Assembly: GCF_026646375.1 (NCBI RefSeq)
Contig: NZ_JAIPPU010000016.1
Location: 52,911-116,910 of the forward strand
Direction of reading: 5' to 3'
DNA: 64,000 nucleotides
From: Acetobacterium wieringae
GTDB lineage: Bacteria; Bacillota; Clostridia; Eubacteriales; Eubacteriaceae
The first letter of the stretch is position 1. Each line of letters starts with the position of its first letter. Below, piece by piece: positions 63,467 through 64,000 of the stretch. The notes beneath the pieces were generated by a model. It was not told the DNA's origin. It ran no database searches and saw only the letters and a program-made list of their open reading frames with translations. The position numbers were made by a program, and so were the translations under genes.

Positions 63467-63517
63467 GGAAAAGAAATACCGGCTTTCATCTGGGTTCGAG
63501 TCCCAGCTTTTCCACCA
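63467..63517 (+). other. Minimal tRNA-like element (acceptor + T-arm + CCA)
   Basis: GGAAAAG (63467-63473) pairs with CTTTTCC (63507-63513). Between them are 16 bases and a perfect T-arm CTGGG-TTCGAGT-CCCAG, and after the stem A and CCA. D-arm and anticodon arm are missing. It could be a truncated tRNA, a remnant of a tRNA or tmRNA attachment site, or a functional minihelix. Confidence 0.55.
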
Positions 63518-63560
63518 TACTGACAACTGGACGTTATCGCATGATCATAGACAACGAAAG

Positions 63561-63811
63561 CACTAAGCAAGACTCGCACTCAAGCTTAGTGAATAGTACC
63601 TATTATGGAGATCCCTACCCCCACGGTGTAGAAGCTAAGCGCCTACTCATTCGAGGTTCGTTTGAGTAGTGATTAACGGTTGATAAAGTGGTTCTTTCCG
63701 TTCGCAAAGACAATAAAGGGTGTGGGCTATGCAGCGCTTATTGGTGCCGGCTTATGTAGCGGGATTTATTTCTGTCTAATCTTAACCAGATTAACTTCAT
63801 AATATGCCCAC
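63561..63811 (+). ncRNA. Candidate structured noncoding RNA
   Basis: A 250-base stretch without a credible gene holds at least seven ordered stems: CACTAAGC/GCTTAGTG (63561/63584), AATAG/CTATT (63592/63600), CTAC/GTAG (63615/63628), CTACTCA/TGAGTAG (63643/63663), AACGG/CCGTT (63675/63698), and GTGGGC/GCCCAC (63722/63806) enclosing TAATCT/AGATTA (63777/63788). GCTAAGC at 63634 can compete for the first stem. Strand is uncertain. A 16-codon frame MQRLLVPAYVAGFISV (63730) has a poor ribosome site. Confidence 0.45.
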
Positions 63812-63856
63812 GATTGGGGGAGCGATGTCAAATTCAATCGATTTTAAAAAATAATC

Positions 63857-63886
63857 CCAGACAGGGTAAAATTTTACTCTGTCTGG
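63857..63886. terminator. Strong hairpin near the right edge
   Basis: CCAGACAG, one G.T pair, GTAAAA directly joined to TTTTAC, then CTGTCTGG: an almost perfect 15-bp stem. No clear T-run follows on the plus strand, so its role as terminator is uncertain. From 63887 to 64000 the sequence is A+T-rich and I see nothing else. Confidence 0.5.
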
Positions 63887-64000
63887 CTATTATACCCGCT
63901 ATTCATTTAAATAAACATTAAAATTTTATTTTTTTAAATGTTTATCTCAAACTTCGCACATAATAATCAACAAAAATCCTCGTAATTCCGATGTTGCAGG

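Larger units (their letters stand above)
56061..64000. mobile_element. Integrated element (genomic island) at ssrA, right end not found
   Basis: Starting at the tmRNA 3' end, base composition turns A+T-rich and the gene content changes to recombinase, small toxin-like genes, helicase, divergent XRE pair and unknown proteins. No identical second copy of the tmRNA 3' end occurs up to base 64000, though a diverged tRNA-like 3' end is at 63490-63517. The element therefore probably extends beyond the window. Confidence 0.6.

Noticed and set aside
63490..63517. Right attachment site of the ssrA-integrated element
   Set aside because: The similarity to the tmRNA end (18 of 24) is mostly what any T-arm plus CCA would share. 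A direct att repeat should be identical, so it is not called as attR.
63445..63669. 74-codon frame across the tRNA-like element
   Set aside because: It translates through the T-arm and hairpins, has no ribosome site and no recognisable protein pattern.
63730..63780. Third toxin-like peptide MQRLLVPAYVAGFISV
   Set aside because: It has a weak ribosome site, none of the two-hairpin leader seen at the other two genes, and lies inside the strongly structured region; a noncoding RNA fits better.
56061..64000. CRISPR array or complete prophage in the element
   Set aside because: There are no regularly spaced repeats, and no capsid, terminase, portal or tail genes in the visible part.

Overview
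The window looks like chromosomal DNA from an anaerobic, low-to-moderate G+C Firmicute. The best guess is Eubacteriaceae, close to Acetobacterium. This rests on CIRCE control of groESL, Rex, rubrerythrin, a CBS-domain family II pyrophosphatase, strong AGGAGG-type ribosome sites, TTGACA/TATAAT promoters, and an MtaA-type methyltransferase remnant. The genus is an inference, because there is no 16S gene here.

Layout. 1-16 kb is core: 3' end of tsaD, groES-groEL, an ABC-F ATPase, rex, an XRE regulator, an FMN-binding-like lipoprotein, CBS-pyrophosphatase, an alpha/beta hydrolase, comEC, holA, rpsT and lepA. 16-27.5 kb is a sugar/triose region. A leftward operon (dhaL, VOC protein, dhaK, LsrF-like aldolase) is transcribed divergently from a SorC regulator across a promoter region with four symmetric operator half-sites. 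Next come a DeoR regulator, an IS256-family element with an 8-bp target duplication and a deleted transposase, a chimeric pseudogene joining the start of an MtaA/UroD-type methyltransferase to the end of glycerol kinase, a second dhaK with a lost catalytic histidine, an Agr-like LytTR regulator/GHKL kinase pair, and a second SorC regulator.

27.5-56 kb is again mainly core: DUF2207/LemA, a HAD phosphatase with an HPr-kinase-like P-loop protein, rubrerythrin, an Ldh2-type dehydrogenase with an ornithine/alanine racemase-like enzyme, leuS, rnhA, degV, a GT28-type glycosyltransferase, a SpoIIE phosphatase, a YhcC-type radical SAM protein, a small alarmone synthetase, yebC, nnrED, a CDF transporter, miaB-mutS-rnr-smpB and ssrA (tmRNA).

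From about 56.06 kb to the right edge lies an A+T-rich integrated element entered at the 3' end of ssrA. Its large serine recombinase reads antisense into the tmRNA, so its C-terminal tail is encoded by the attachment site. Behind it are two tandem small hydrophobic-peptide genes, each with an RBS-sequestering leader and a convergent antisense promoter (a candidate type I toxin-antitoxin pair, one copy stopped by an in-frame TAA), a UPF1-like SF1 helicase with a central coiled coil, a divergent CI/Cro-like repressor switch with four operators, three small unknown proteins, a minimal tRNA-like hairpin ending in CCA, and about 250 bases of hairpin-rich DNA that resembles a structured noncoding RNA. 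No right attachment site could be fixed, so the element probably runs past the window.
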